A stretch of 64,000 bases of DNA from the NCBI RefSeq assembly GCF_011320225.1, contig NZ_JAAOEN010000012.1:85716-149715 (forward strand), read 5' to 3'. This document shows positions 25,872-35,618 of the stretch, piece after piece. Position 1 is the first letter of the stretch. Each line of letters starts with the position of its first letter. The position numbers and the translations under genes are program-made. This DNA is from Phytoactinopolyspora limicola (GTDB lineage Bacteria > Actinomycetota > Actinomycetes > Jiangellales > Jiangellaceae). Under the pieces are notes generated by a model. That model was not told where the DNA came from, did no database searches, and saw nothing but the letters and a program-made list of their open reading frames with translations.

Positions 25872-26093
25872 ATGGGACTCGGCCTCGGCATTTTCCTCAT
25901 TGCGGTCGGCCTGATCTTGTCCCTGGGCGTGCGCGATCAACTCGCCGACTTCGATCTCAGCGTCATCGGCTGGATCCTCACGGGCGTCGGTGCGCTCGGC
26001 GTCATCTTGACCATGATTCTCAGCGCGTCGAGGCGCCGGACTCGCCGGGAGGTCATCGATCGGCCCGACGACATCGACGACCCGCTGCGTTAG
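25872..26093 (+). CDS. Small membrane protein (DUF6458-like)
   Basis: A 73 aa protein with two membrane segments (about residues 2-18 and 31-50) and a charged tail (RRRTRREVID). It begins MGLGLGIFLIAVGLIL, which matches the pattern of the actinobacterial DUF6458 family. The ATG at 25872 is preceded by GGAGG. No function is known for the family. Confidence 0.75.
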   Translation: MGLGLGIFLIAVGLILSLGVRDQLADFDLSVIGWILTGVGALGVILTMILSASRRRTRREVIDRPDDIDDPLR

Positions 26094-26103
26094 AGTTCCG
26101 CCG

Positions 26104-26898
26104 CTAGTCGAACAGCCGTCCTTCGGCCACCCGGGCGACGGACGTGGGTGTACCGAGTTCGGTGCGGTCGGCCGGATGGTCGAGGTAATACCGCAGCACC
26201 TGATAAGCAACCACCGGGTCGAGCGCCAGTCGACGATCCGGCACGGCGAACGCGGTCGACCCGCGCAACCGGCGGGCCGTCCGCGCCGCCCCGGCGGACT
26301 CGGACGGCCGCAGCACCGCCGCCACGTCACGCACGTCGACGCTGAACCAGTTCTGCCACGGCCGGGGCATCAGTGGGTTTATCCCATACCTGATGGTGTA
26401 GGTACGCAGCTCCGTGATCTCATCCCACGGCACCCCCAGCCGATCCAGGCCAGCGTCGAACACCACCCTCGACGGCGTGAGCCGCAACCCCGGCACGGCG
26501 TCCCGCCGCTGTTTCAACGTGGCCAGACCGCCGAGAACGAACACGGCACCGACACCGCCAAGAACGAGCAGGCCCACAATCCCCGCCCAGAGCCCGTCCA
26601 CCACCGCCACTATGCCGATGACGACGGCCAGCGCGATGAACACCGCTCCCAGGGCCAGGAACCCGATACCCCGCCAGCGCGGCGTCGGGTGCATCGGCAA
26701 CAGCAGCCCCGGCTCGCGATACGCGTCGATGTCGACGTCGACCACGCGGACCCCGGCGTGGCCGGCGGCCGCGTAGGCGCGGGCCCGACGATCCGTTCGC
26801 CGCCAACCGGTAGGCCACACCCAGGCGCCGCCCGACTCGCGCCGCAGGTTGGTCCGCGGGTCTGCCGCGTTGGACTCCTGGTCATCCACGGCGCACAT
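26104..26898 (-). CDS. Hypothetical membrane protein, PH-like domain
   Basis: No function is recognised. The 264 aa product has two adjacent membrane segments around residues 80-130. A soluble part with LTPSRVVFDAGLDRLGVPWDEI follows; the Trp-Asp-x-Ile pattern is typical of bacterial PH-like domains. It converges with the DUF6458-like gene, ten bases apart. Confidence 0.65.
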   Translation of the reverse strand: MCAVDDQESNAADPRTNLRRESGGAWVWPTGWRRTDRRARAYAAAGHAGVRVVDVDIDAYREPGLLLPMHPTPRWRGIGFLALGAVFIALAVVIGIVAVVDGLWAGIVGLLVLGGVGAVFVLGGLATLKQRRDAVPGLRLTPSRVVFDAGLDRLGVPWDEITELRTYTIRYGINPLMPRPWQNWFSVDVRDVAAVLRPSESAGAARTARRLRGSTAFAVPDRRLALDPVVAYQVLRYYLDHPADRTELGTPTSVARVAEGRLFD

Positions 26899-26916
26899 CG
26901 TCGCACATGCTGCTTG

Positions 26917-27372
26917 TCAGTCGACCACCACTCGGGTCGCCGTCGACGTGTACCCTCCACCTGGCCACACCCAGCCGCCGGCCAGCGTTGAGCCGTCGGC
27001 GCTGAACTCACCCCGGAAGTACGCCGGAGAGCCCTTCTCCCCTCCCCAGATGGTGAGGGTGTCACCGCTGAGTTCGTACACGTAGTCGAGGGTGTCGCCG
27101 GTGTTGCTGTAGAACCTGGAGCGGATCTCCGCCTCCGGTTCCTCAGCCCCGAACGGTTTGATCCGGCCGATCACCTCGATTCCTTTGACGTGAACCCCCA
27201 CCTTCGGCTGCGCGATATCGACGTCCTGCACGAGAAAATAGCCTCCATCGAGCCAGGAGAAGCTGATCTCTCCCTGCGCCTCGCCGGACACCCGCCACGT
27301 GCCCACCAGCCGGTCCAACGCACGCAGCTCAGCGTCGGGTCCGGTCTTGCTGGTGCTGTGTTCGGTTGCCAT
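26917..27372 (-). CDS. DUF1579-like lipocalin-fold hypothetical protein
   Basis: A 151 aa soluble protein with the N-terminal pattern LDRLVGTWRVSGEA followed by beta-strand-rich sequence. This is common in small lipocalin-like families (DUF1579 and relatives) that bind small ligands. It lies 73 bp downstream of the ECF sigma factor gene in the same direction. It could be part of that sigma factor's output, which is inference. Confidence 0.65.
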   Translation of the reverse strand: MATEHSTSKTGPDAELRALDRLVGTWRVSGEAQGEISFSWLDGGYFLVQDVDIAQPKVGVHVKGIEVIGRIKPFGAEEPEAEIRSRFYSNTGDTLDYVYELSGDTLTIWGGEKGSPAYFRGEFSADGSTLAGGWVWPGGGYTSTATRVVVD

Positions 27373-27445
27373 GACGTCCTCCTCTACTAGCCGGTTGGTA
27401 TCTGTCTGACGCCAGCCGGCCGCGAAAGGAATCGGTCCGCCGTAG

Positions 27446-28555
27446 TTACTCGGCGGACGGGGCCGGGCCGGCCGGATCTTCGAGGACGAGCGGCAACCCG
27501 AAGAGCCTGAAGCGGTGCGGCTCGAACGAAGTGATCGCCGCCACGGCTCCGCCCTCGATCCGCAACACGTCGATCACCTGCGCCCGATGGGCCCCCGGCA
27601 GGTCACGCGTCTCAGCAGCCACCGGGCGTTCGACGTAGTGCGCGACGGCCGGTTGGCAGTTCGCGGAGGTCACAACCGACCGCCAACCCCCGAGATGGCC
27701 CGGCGTTCCTGGCGTGAAAACGTCCCGGGAGAACGAGACCAGGGCGTCGCGGCCGACAATCCACGCCGGATACGGCGGCATGGTCTGCACGACATCGTCC
27801 GCGAGCAACGACGCTAGTAGGTCCAGGTCGGCCCGCTCGTGCGCCTGGACATACCGCGCTACCAGTGCGTCCTCTTCAGGAGTCAACGCCGAGGAGGTAG
27901 ACCAGTCGTCGCGGCTCTTCGGCAGATGCTCGCGCATCGTCGCCCGAGCCCGCTGTAGCGCGCTCTTGACCGAGGCGACGCTGGTGTCCAGCAGCGCCGC
28001 TGTCTCCGCAGCAGACCACCCCAGCACGTCGCGGATGATCAGCGCGGCCCGCTGCCGGGGTGGCAGTTGTTGAATGGCGACGAGAAAGGCCAGCTCGACC
28101 GTCTCTCGTTCGACGGCTACCACGTCGGGCTCCACGTTGCTGGGGGCCCTCACGTCGAGCAGCCGATCCGGGTACGGCTGAAGCCAGGGTACGTGCACCG
28201 GTGGTTCCGCCACGGGCGCCCCGGCCAGCGGCGGTCCCTGGAATCGCCGCGGCCGACGGGACCGGGCGGTCAGGATGTCTAGGCACGCGTTGGTAGCGAT
28301 CCGGTATAACCACGCGCGGAAGGTGGACCGGCCGGCGTAGCTTCGCCGCCGCTTCCAGGCGCGTAGGAACGTCTCCTGCACGACGTCCTCGGCATCGTCG
28401 TACGACGCCAGCATCCGGTAACAGTGCACATGGAGTTCGCGCCGGTACCGCTCGACCAGGGTGGTGAACGCGGCTTCGTCGCCCGCCTGTGCGGCCGCGA
28501 CCAGAGCCACCTCCCCTCCGACTGGCTCGGTGTTGTTGCGAACGTCGTCAGCCAT
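27446..28555 (-). CDS. ECF sigma factor with C-terminal SnoaL-like domain (SigG type)
   Basis: RNA polymerase sigma factor of the extracytoplasmic-function group. Region 2 shows CYRMLASYDDAEDVVQETFLRAW and STFRAWLYRIATNACLD; region 4 shows LPPRQRAALIIRDVLGWSAAE. The HVPWLQPYPDRLLD linker between them is typical of the SigX5/SigG subgroup. A SnoaL/NTF2-like C-terminal domain covers about the last 130 residues; in such sigma factors it takes the place of an anti-sigma factor in control. No anti-sigma gene is nearby. ATG 28555 is chosen; GTG 28567 is possible. Confidence 0.88.
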   Translation of the reverse strand: MADDVRNNTEPVGGEVALVAAAQAGDEAAFTTLVERYRRELHVHCYRMLASYDDAEDVVQETFLRAWKRRRSYAGRSTFRAWLYRIATNACLDILTARSRRPRRFQGPPLAGAPVAEPPVHVPWLQPYPDRLLDVRAPSNVEPDVVAVERETVELAFLVAIQQLPPRQRAALIIRDVLGWSAAETAALLDTSVASVKSALQRARATMREHLPKSRDDWSTSSALTPEEDALVARYVQAHERADLDLLASLLADDVVQTMPPYPAWIVGRDALVSFSRDVFTPGTPGHLGGWRSVVTSANCQPAVAHYVERPVAAETRDLPGAHRAQVIDVLRIEGGAVAAITSFEPHRFRLFGLPLVLEDPAGPAPSAE

Positions 28556-28661
28556 GATCGTCTCCACGCCTTGGTTCTCCCTCTAGTGTGTCGCGGCCCA
28601 GTGGTCCCCTGGTTATGACGGCGACACACAGCACAAGGAATCGGTGGCAGGTAACGGTCGT

Positions 28662-29798
28662 TCACGAACGAACCGGTGCGGCCAGCCGGGTAGCCGCCAT
28701 GGGTACGGGAAACTCGACGGACTCGCCGAGGATCGCCCGGGCCAGCAGCCAGCCGGAATACGGCGCCAGCGTCAACCCCTGCGGCCCGAACCCGGTGGCC
28801 AACCACAAGCCTTCGACCCCTGGTGCGGGCCCAACGAGCGGCTCGCCGTCGCGGCTGGCCGGCCGCAGCCCGACCCTGACCTCCAGCCATTCCGCCTCGG
28901 ATAGCCGCGGCACCACCCCGAACGCCTTGCGCAAGAGCATGTCGACGCCACCGGCGGTGACGCTGGCCGCATAACCGCTGTGGTCCTCGCGGGTGGCACC
29001 GATCACGATTCGATCGCCCGGGAACGAGAGCAGGTAGATACCTCCGAAAACGCTGACCACGGGAAGGTCGGATCCTCCGCCGGGCAGCCGCAGGTGCACG
29101 ATCTGGCCCCGCTGAGGGTAGACCTGCGGGTCGAACCCCGTGGCACCGGCCAACGCACTCGACCACGCCCCCGCCGCCACCACCACGTGGTCGGCCTCGA
29201 AGAGTCCGGCTGCGCAACGCACACCGGTCACCCGTGAATCGACAACGACCAGTTCACCCGTGGACTCGACGAAACGGGCGCCGCCGCGCCGTCCCAGAGT
29301 CACCAGGTGGTCCCGGACAACCCGTCCATCTACCCGCGCGACCTCCGGCAACCACACCGCGCCGAGTGCGGTCGACAAGAGTGGGAACCGACGACGCAGC
29401 TCAGAATGGTCGAGCAGTTCCGGTGAGCCGACCCCGGCCGTGCCATGTTCACGGATCAGCGACCCCGCCCGGTCCGTCACTTCGGCCAGCCGGCGTAGCT
29501 CGTCGTTGTCACGGGCGGCGATCAGCTCGCCGGTGGCGGCGTACGAATGTTCCGCCAGCCCACCCTCCACGAACTGCTCGACGAGCCGCACGTAGTGAGC
29601 GACGGCGGCGAACATCAACTCGCTCTTGGCCGCGCTGACCGGCTGGATGCCGACCGGGGTGATGATCCCGGCCCCGGCCGCCGTGGCCTGACCGGGCCGG
29701 GCATCATCCACCACCACGACGTCCGAGCCAGCTTTCGCCAGGTGATACGCAACACTAGCCCCGGCGATGCCGGATCCGATGACCACTACTCTTGTCAC
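28662..29798 (-). CDS. FAD-dependent oxidoreductase (DAO family)
   Basis: D-amino-acid-oxidase-type flavoenzyme. The N-terminal dinucleotide fold is VVVIGSGIAGASVAYHL with the second strand ending VVVDDARPG. The C-terminal FAD contact region is GLWLATGFGPQGLTLAP. It is 378 aa. Glycine/sarcosine oxidase or an amino-acid dehydrogenase activity is possible; the sequence alone does not say which. It is transcribed towards the sigma factor gene, 107 bp away. Confidence 0.85.
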   Translation of the reverse strand: MTRVVVIGSGIAGASVAYHLAKAGSDVVVVDDARPGQATAAGAGIITPVGIQPVSAAKSELMFAAVAHYVRLVEQFVEGGLAEHSYAATGELIAARDNDELRRLAEVTDRAGSLIREHGTAGVGSPELLDHSELRRRFPLLSTALGAVWLPEVARVDGRVVRDHLVTLGRRGGARFVESTGELVVVDSRVTGVRCAAGLFEADHVVVAAGAWSSALAGATGFDPQVYPQRGQIVHLRLPGGGSDLPVVSVFGGIYLLSFPGDRIVIGATREDHSGYAASVTAGGVDMLLRKAFGVVPRLSEAEWLEVRVGLRPASRDGEPLVGPAPGVEGLWLATGFGPQGLTLAPYSGWLLARAILGESVEFPVPMAATRLAAPVRS

Positions 29799-30003
29799 GT
29801 CTGCCCACCGTTCTCGTCGTCCTTACCCGTCGTCAGGCCCGTTCAAGTGTCGATCATTCACGAGCGGAGTGCGACTGCCACGCACCGGGCCGGTCCTGGG
29901 TTCCCGATCCCGAAAAACCTCCAGACGGCGGCGTCGAACCGGCATAATCGACGGTCAGAGGTCACCGAATCCGCGAACCGGTGAGATCGACGAGGTGGTC
30001 GAC

Positions 30004-30639
30004 ATGTCCGCTGACAATCCAATCAACGCCGGCGACACCACCGGCCGGCCGGCTGACCACACCTCCGCGTCAGGCTCCGCCGTCGGTCTGCTGCGGCGGT
30101 TCTTCGCCTTCAGCCTGCTCCGCGGCGCTGTCTACGTGGCGGTTGGTGTGCTCCTTCTCTTCGAGCCGACGTCCACCCTCACCTGGCTGATCTGGCTGTT
30201 CGCTATCGTCGTCGCGGTTCAGGGTGTCCTGCTCCTCATCGACGGATTACAACGCCGCGGCGACGGCACCGGGGTGTGGATCGTGTGGGTGACGGCCGGC
30301 GCGCTGAGCATCGTCGCTGGTGTAGTGGTGGCTGCCTGGCCCGACGCTACCGGGCTCGTGCTGCTGCGGTTGGTCGGTGTGTGGGCGCTCGTGGCCGGGA
30401 TCATCGAGGTGGTTGGCGCACTCCGGCGGGGTGCTGAGCCCGGCCGGGAGTGGACGCTGTCGATCGGCCTACTCACGGCCGTCTTCGGGTTCGTTCTCCT
30501 GGTCAGATCCAACGAAGCCGTCGAGGTGATCAGTGTGTTGATCGCCCTCTACCTGCTGTTCACCGGGATCGTCATCATCATGTCCTCCCTGGCGGTACGC
30601 TCGGCCACCCAGCGGATCGCCGAAGGCTCCTCGACCTAG
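30004..30639 (+). CDS. HdeD-family membrane protein
   Basis: Integral membrane protein of the HdeD/DUF308 family, with about six hydrophobic segments after a 30-residue Asn/Thr-rich tail. Repeated motifs such as WLIWLFAIVVAVQGVLLL and ALVAGIIEVVGALRRG show the internal duplication typical of the family. The ATG at 30004 has GAGG upstream; the long upstream open frame has no membrane character. E. coli HdeD helps with acid stress; the role here is unknown. It is 211 aa. Confidence 0.82.
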   Translation: MSADNPINAGDTTGRPADHTSASGSAVGLLRRFFAFSLLRGAVYVAVGVLLLFEPTSTLTWLIWLFAIVVAVQGVLLLIDGLQRRGDGTGVWIVWVTAGALSIVAGVVVAAWPDATGLVLLRLVGVWALVAGIIEVVGALRRGAEPGREWTLSIGLLTAVFGFVLLVRSNEAVEVISVLIALYLLFTGIVIIMSSLAVRSATQRIAEGSST

Positions 30640-31060
30640 CTGCGCGCGCCCAACGCCCCTCGCCCTGCCCGTCACCATGAGGAAGCTTGTGGTCAGCCGC
30701 GGCCGAACCACCGCAGTTGTCAGCGCAAGGGGGTTGGCCGATGGCCGCCCGCCCAGACGGACCGGCCGTGGCCACCACAAGGCGCCTTACTGCACCCTTC
30801 ACGTCGGCACAAGGAGGCTTGTTGTCGCCCAGGCGACCATAAGGAGGCTTGTGGCGAGCCGGGATGCGCCACAAGGAGGCTTGTTGTTGCCCAGGTGGAG
30901 TTAGCGCACGGAGGGGAGCTAGTGCGTGATCGGAGTGACATCGGGGTCGCCAGAGCAACACCTTCGCCGCTCCGTCGTTGCACCAACTCCACTCCGTGCA
31001 CAAACTCCGGCCCACGGGCAGCAGCCACAAAGAAGCCAACCGCCTACCGGAACGGTAGCG
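30640..31060. other. Repeat-rich non-coding region between hdeD-like gene and ctaB
   Basis: No gene was recognised in these 421 bases. The hdeD-like gene and ctaB converge here. The main content is an array of AAGGAGGCTT-type units (30674-30895), shared with 59675-59786. A 3' part (30895-31060) has shorter GGAGTTAGCGC-like pieces and no clear feature. Confidence 0.7.
30674..30895. repeat. Array of AAGGAGGCTT-type units, locus 1
   Basis: Three exact AAGGAGGCTT cores lie at 30811-30820, 30841-30850 and 30872-30881, about 30 bases apart. Variant cores occur near 30680 and 30777. Flanks are also shared (CCACAAGG..., GTGGCGAGC, TTGTTGTCGCCC). The core contains a Shine-Dalgarno-like AAGGAGG but no start codon follows at the right distance. 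The same array type lies at 59675-59786. Confidence 0.8.
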
Positions 31061-32002
31061 TCAGCCGAAGATCAACACGTCGGCCATCACGGCGACGAAC
31101 ACCACCGTCAGGTAGGTGATGGAGCCGTGAAACACCCGCATGGCTTTGAGTCCGGCCAGGGTGTCGTCACGGCGAGCCAGCAGGTGCAGCCGGTGCGCCT
31201 CGACCAGGAACCACCCGGCGGCCAGCACCGCCCCGACGCCGTAGAGCCAGCTCAGACTAGCCACCGGCCACAGCAGCAACGACGTAACTACCATGGCCCA
31301 GGAGTACGCGAGAATCTGCAACGCCACCGTCCGCGCCGGCGCCACGACGGGCAGCATCGGCACCCCGGCCCGCTCGTAGTCTTCGCGGTAACGCATGGCC
31401 AATGGCCAGTAATGCGGTGGCGTCCAGAAGAACACGATCAGGAACAGCAACACAGGCGGCCAGTCGAGGCTGCCGGTCACGGCCGACCAGCCGATCAGGG
31501 TGGGCAGGCAGCCGGCCACCCCGCCCCAGACGATGTTCTGCGTCGTGCGGCGCTTGAGCAGGACGGTGTAGACGAGGACGTAGAACAGGTTGGCCGCTGC
31601 GGTCAGCCCCGCGGCGAGCGGGTTAACCCAGACCACCATCATCGTGACGGCCAGGGCCAGCAAGACGGAGGCGAACGCGAAACCGGCTTGAGGTGAGATC
31701 GCGGCCACGGCGACCGGACGGCGGCGGGTCCGGTGCATGACGGCGTCGATGTCGCGTTCGAGCACCTGGTTGAAGGCGTGTGCGCTGCCGGCGGCGAGGG
31801 TGCCACCCAGCAAGGTGACCGCTACGAGCCCGAGTGGTGGTAGCCCACGCTCGGCCAACACCATGGCCGGCACCGTGGTGATGAGCAGCAGCTCAACCAC
31901 CCGGAGCTTCATCAACGACACATAGGCTCGGGCAGTGTCCTGCCAGGTCAACGGCCGATGCACGGCGCGCGCAGAGTCTACGCGTTGCTCGACGGCCGTC
32001 AC
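31061..32002 (-). CDS. ctaB: Heme O synthase (protoheme IX farnesyltransferase, CtaB)
   Basis: Membrane prenyltransferase that adds farnesyl to heme B to form heme O. The Asp-rich site is seen as AFNQVLERDIDAVMHRTRRRP, and the second one as YREDYERAGVPMLPVV. About eight or nine membrane segments are present. The GTG at 32002 was chosen because GAGG lies six bases before it; TTG and ATG starts at 32014 and 32008 lack a spaced ribosome site. The gene is divergent from tkt. It is 313 aa. Confidence 0.93.
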   Translation of the reverse strand: MTAVEQRVDSARAVHRPLTWQDTARAYVSLMKLRVVELLLITTVPAMVLAERGLPPLGLVAVTLLGGTLAAGSAHAFNQVLERDIDAVMHRTRRRPVAVAAISPQAGFAFASVLLALAVTMMVVWVNPLAAGLTAAANLFYVLVYTVLLKRRTTQNIVWGGVAGCLPTLIGWSAVTGSLDWPPVLLFLIVFFWTPPHYWPLAMRYREDYERAGVPMLPVVAPARTVALQILAYSWAMVVTSLLLWPVASLSWLYGVGAVLAAGWFLVEAHRLHLLARRDDTLAGLKAMRVFHGSITYLTVVFVAVMADVLIFG

Positions 32003-32248
32003 GATCATCCTCAACTGTGGTCAGGGATACATACGGCGGGCGAAACATCCGCCGTAGTTGCTCGGTTGAGTCTACCGGGAGGCCGATACAGACCGAGCGA
32101 CCGGGGAAGGTGTGGTGACCGACACCTGCGACCTCTGTCGAGAATCCGCTACGTGGAGCACTAGGCTCGACGTCGAGACGCACGCCGGCACCGGGCGCCA
32201 GCCTTCCAACCGTCTGGTCGAAACCTGATCGAAAGGGGCAACCCCATA
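32003..32248. promoter_or_regulatory. Divergent promoter region, ctaB and the pentose phosphate operon
   Basis: These 246 bases separate ctaB and tkt and must hold both promoters. AAAGGGG lies before the tkt GTG. I saw no clear operator or riboswitch. Confidence 0.4.
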
Positions 32249-34345
32249 GTGAACACCACCATTGCCCATGACGCTAGTCCCCCGTGGTCCGACGTCGACG
32301 GCCACGCCGTGGACACAGTCAGGCTGCTCGCGATGGACGCGGTGGAGAAGGCCGGGCACGGCCATCCGGGGACGGCCATGAGCCTCGCGCCGGTCGCGTA
32401 CACGTTGTACCAACGGGTCCTGCGCCACGACCCGTCCGATCCGGCGTGGCTGGGCCGCGACCGCTTCGTGTTGTCGGCCGGACACAGCAGCCTCACCCAG
32501 TACATTCAGCTGTACCTCGCCGGCTACAACGTCACTCTCGACGACCTCAAGTCGTTCCGCACCTGGGGCTCGAACACGCCGGGCCACCCCGAGTACGGCC
32601 ACACCGATGGCGTGGAGGTCACCACGGGGCCGCTCGGGTCGGGGTTCGGCACCGCCGTGGGTATGGCTTTCGCCGCCCGGCGGGTGCGTGGCCTGTTGGA
32701 TCCCGACGCCGCGCCGGGTGAGAGCGTCTTCGATCACCATGTCTACGTCATCGCCTCTGACGGCGACCTCCAGGAGGGGGTCTCCAGCGAGGCCAGCTCC
32801 CTGGCCGGCACCCAGGAGCTCGGCAACCTGGTGGTGCTGTGGGATGACAACAAGATCTCCATCGAGGACGACACCAGCATCGCCTTCACCGAAGACACCG
32901 TCGCCCGCTACGAGGCTTACGGCTGGCACACCCAGGTGGTCGACTTCACGGTCACCGGCGAGTACCGGGAAGACCCCCAGGCGATTCTCGACGCGCTCGA
33001 GGCGGCGAAGGCGGTCACCGACCGGCCCTCGTTCATCGCGGTGCGCACGATCATCGGCTGGCCGGCGCCGAACAAGCAGAACACCGGAGCCATCCACGGC
33101 TCGGCGCTCGGCGCGGACGAGGTCGCGGCCACGAAGCAGATCTTGGGCGCCGACCCAAGCAAGAGCTTCGACGTGGCCGACGACGTCCTGGCGCACACCC
33201 GGCAGGCGATCGACCGGGGCAAGGCTCTCCGGGCCGCATGGGAGGAGCGGTATTCCGCATGGCGATCGGCCAACCCGGAGCGCGCCGAACTGTTGGACCG
33301 GCTGAGCAAACGTGAGCTGCCTGACGGATGGGCCGACGCCGTTCCGGAGTTCGCGGCCGACGCGAAGGGCATGGCCACCCGGGCCGCCTCAGGGAAGGTC
33401 ATCAACGCGATCGCCCCGGTGCTGCCCGAGCTGTGGGGAGGTTCGGCCGACCTCGCCGGCTCGAACAACACGACCATCACCGGTGAGCCGAGCTTCCTGC
33501 CGGAGAAACGTTCCAGCCAGATGTTCCCCGGGCACCCGTACGGGCGCACGTTGCACTTCGGGGTACGCGAATTCGCCGCCGGCCTGGTCTCCAACGGGAT
33601 CGCCCTCAACGGGCTGACTCGCCCCTACGCGGCCACCTTCCTGGTGTTCAGCGACTACCAGCGGGCGGCGGTCCGGTTGGCGGCGTTGCAGCAGATCCCG
33701 ACGACGTTCGTCTGGACCCACGACTCCATCGGGCTCGGCGAGGACGGCCCCACCCACCAGCCGGTGGAGCACCTGTCGGCGTTGCGCGCCATGCCCGGTT
33801 TCGACGTGGTACGCCCGGCCGACGCGAACGAGACGGCCGTGGCGTGGCGGACCATCATGGAACGCAGCCACCGGCCCGCCGGGCTCGCGCTCACCCGACA
33901 GGGGGTGCCGATCTTCGACCGTTCGGTCTACGGCTCGGCTGAGGGTGTCGCGCGCGGGGCCTACGTGTTCGCCGAGGCCGAGGGTGGTACCCCAGCGGTG
34001 CTGATCATGGCGACCGGTTCGGAGCTTCAGCTCGCGGTCGAGGCACGCGAACAGTTGCAGGCCGAGGGGATCGCTACCCGTGTCGTCTCGTTCCCGTCGC
34101 ACGAATGGTTCGACGAGCAAAGCGACGAGTACAAGGAGTCGGTGCTGCCGTCGGCTGTCCGCGCCCGGGTATCGGTCGAGGCCGGAGTGGCCATGAGCTG
34201 GCATCGTTTCCTCGGCGACGCCGGCCGTGCGGTGAGCCTCGAACACTTTGGTGCGTCGGCCGACTACAAGACGCTGTACCGCGAGTTCGGGTTGACCGCC
34301 GACGCGGTCGTCGCCGCCGCCAAGGGCTCCATCGCCGCCCTGTAG
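32249..34345 (+). CDS. tkt: Transketolase
   Basis: Thiamine-diphosphate enzyme of the non-oxidative pentose phosphate pathway, moving two-carbon ketol units between sugar phosphates. Visible sites are [11 protein letters not shown], the TPP motif [14 protein letters not shown] with the later Asp-Asn-Lys, and [20 protein letters not shown] in the pyrimidine domain. Length 698 aa is standard. The GTG at 32249 follows AAAGGGG. It is the first gene of tkt-tal-pgi-zwf-opcA-pgl. Confidence 0.97.
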   Translation: MNTTIAHDASPPWSDVDGHAVDTVRLLAMDAVEKAGHGHPGTAMSLAPVAYTLYQRVLRHDPSDPAWLGRDRFVLSAGHSSLTQYIQLYLAGYNVTLDDLKSFRTWGSNTPGHPEYGHTDGVEVTTGPLGSGFGTAVGMAFAARRVRGLLDPDAAPGESVFDHHVYVIASDGDLQEGVSSEASSLAGTQELGNLVVLWDDNKISIEDDTSIAFTEDTVARYEAYGWHTQVVDFTVTGEYREDPQAILDALEAAKAVTDRPSFIAVRTIIGWPAPNKQNTGAIHGSALGADEVAATKQILGADPSKSFDVADDVLAHTRQAIDRGKALRAAWEERYSAWRSANPERAELLDRLSKRELPDGWADAVPEFAADAKGMATRAASGKVINAIAPVLPELWGGSADLAGSNNTTITGEPSFLPEKRSSQMFPGHPYGRTLHFGVREFAAGLVSNGIALNGLTRPYAATFLVFSDYQRAAVRLAALQQIPTTFVWTHDSIGLGEDGPTHQPVEHLSALRAMPGFDVVRPADANETAVAWRTIMERSHRPAGLALTRQGVPIFDRSVYGSAEGVARGAYVFAEAEGGTPAVLIMATGSELQLAVEAREQLQAEGIATRVVSFPSHEWFDEQSDEYKESVLPSAVRARVSVEAGVAMSWHRFLGDAGRAVSLEHFGASADYKTLYREFGLTADAVVAAAKGSIAAL

Positions 34346-34379
34346 ACCTACCTCTGAACCAGCAACGGAGCTGACCACC

Positions 34380-35498
34380 ATGACAGACACCACACCGGCC
34401 CCCCTGGCCCAGCTCTCCGCCGCCGGCGTCGCCGTTTGGCTGGACGATCTCTCGCGAGACCGGCTCACCACCGGCAACCTCCAGTGGCTGATCGACGAGC
34501 GCGACGTCGTCGGCGTGACCACCAATCCGTCCATCTTCCAGGCCGCCATCAGCAAGAGCAGCCTGTACGACGACGACCTCCGCGAGCAAGCCGCCGCCGG
34601 CGCCGATGCCGACGCCACCGTCCGGCAGCTGACCACCGACGACGTCCGCACCGCCGCCGACGTTCTGGCGCCCGTCGCCACCCGCACCGGCGGCCAGGAT
34701 GGTCGGGTCTCCATCGAGGTGGATCCCCGGCTGGCTCACGACACCGAGGGCACCGTCGCGCAAGCCCGTGAGCTGTGGGACATCGTCGACCGACCCAACG
34801 TCTTCATCAAGATCCCGGCCACCGAGGCTGGCTTGCCGGCCATCACGGCCACGATCGCGGCCGGCATCAGCGTCAACGTGACCCTGATCTTCTCGATCGA
34901 GCGCTACCGCGCGGTGATGGACGCCTACCAGGCTGGCCTCGAACAGCGGCTGGCGGCGGGTGAGTCGCTGGATGGCATCGCGTCGGTGGCGTCGTTCTTC
35001 ATCAGCCGGGTCGACTCGGAGATCGACAAACGACTGGCCGCGATCGGCTCCGACGATGCGCAGCAGCTGAAGGGAAAGGCCGCGGTGGCCAACGCCCGAC
35101 TCGCGTATGCGGCCTACGAAGAGGTGGTGGCGGCCGATCGGTGGCGGCGCCTCGAGTCCGCCGGGGCAGCCCGGCAGCGTCCGCTGTGGGCGTCGACGTC
35201 GACGAAGGATCCGGAGTACCCAGACACCCTCTACGTGACGGAGCTGGTGGCGCCCGACACGGTCAACACCATGCCTGAGGCGACCCTCGAGGCGACCGCT
35301 GATCACGGTGTCATCACTGGCGACACGGTTCGTCCGCACTACGACGACGCCCGCAGTGTACTGGAAGCCATCCAAGCCGCCGGCGTCGACCTGGATGATG
35401 CCACCCAGGTCCTCGAAGCCGAAGGTGTCGAGAAGTTCATCGACAGTTGGAATGATTTGTTGCAGTCGGTCAACGGGAAGTTGGAGGCGGCGAAGTGA
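34380..35498 (+). CDS. tal: Transaldolase
   Basis: Transfers a dihydroxyacetone unit in the pentose phosphate pathway. [12 protein letters not shown] and the Schiff-base lysine in [12 protein letters not shown] are intact, and [17 protein letters not shown] follows. It is 372 aa, the longer actinobacterial form. The start is 34 bp after tkt. The last codons and the stop lie within a 42-bp sequence that is repeated 95 bp downstream. Confidence 0.96.
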   Translation: MTDTTPAPLAQLSAAGVAVWLDDLSRDRLTTGNLQWLIDERDVVGVTTNPSIFQAAISKSSLYDDDLREQAAAGADADATVRQLTTDDVRTAADVLAPVATRTGGQDGRVSIEVDPRLAHDTEGTVAQARELWDIVDRPNVFIKIPATEAGLPAITATIAAGISVNVTLIFSIERYRAVMDAYQAGLEQRLAAGESLDGIASVASFFISRVDSEIDKRLAAIGSDDAQQLKGKAAVANARLAYAAYEEVVAADRWRRLESAGAARQRPLWASTSTKDPEYPDTLYVTELVAPDTVNTMPEATLEATADHGVITGDTVRPHYDDARSVLEAIQAAGVDLDDATQVLEAEGVEKFIDSWNDLLQSVNGKLEAAK

Positions 35499-35618
35499 CG
35501 AGCGAGCGGAGTGGTCGCGACGAGGGACGAGGAGCGCCCGCGGAGCGAGCGAGGACCGGAGCGCCGACCATCGGACTGGAGGCGGCGAAGTGACGAGCGA
35601 GCGGAGTGGTCGCGACGA
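35482..35618. repeat. 42-bp direct repeat at the tal/pgi junction
   Basis: Positions 35482-35523 and 35577-35618 are identical over 42 bases. Copy 1 holds the end of tal; copy 2 provides the ribosome site (GGAGG) and GTG start of pgi. The 95-base offset is not a multiple of three, so the first GTG at 35495 is out of frame with pgi. The stretch between is GAGCGAGC-rich. Confidence 0.88.
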
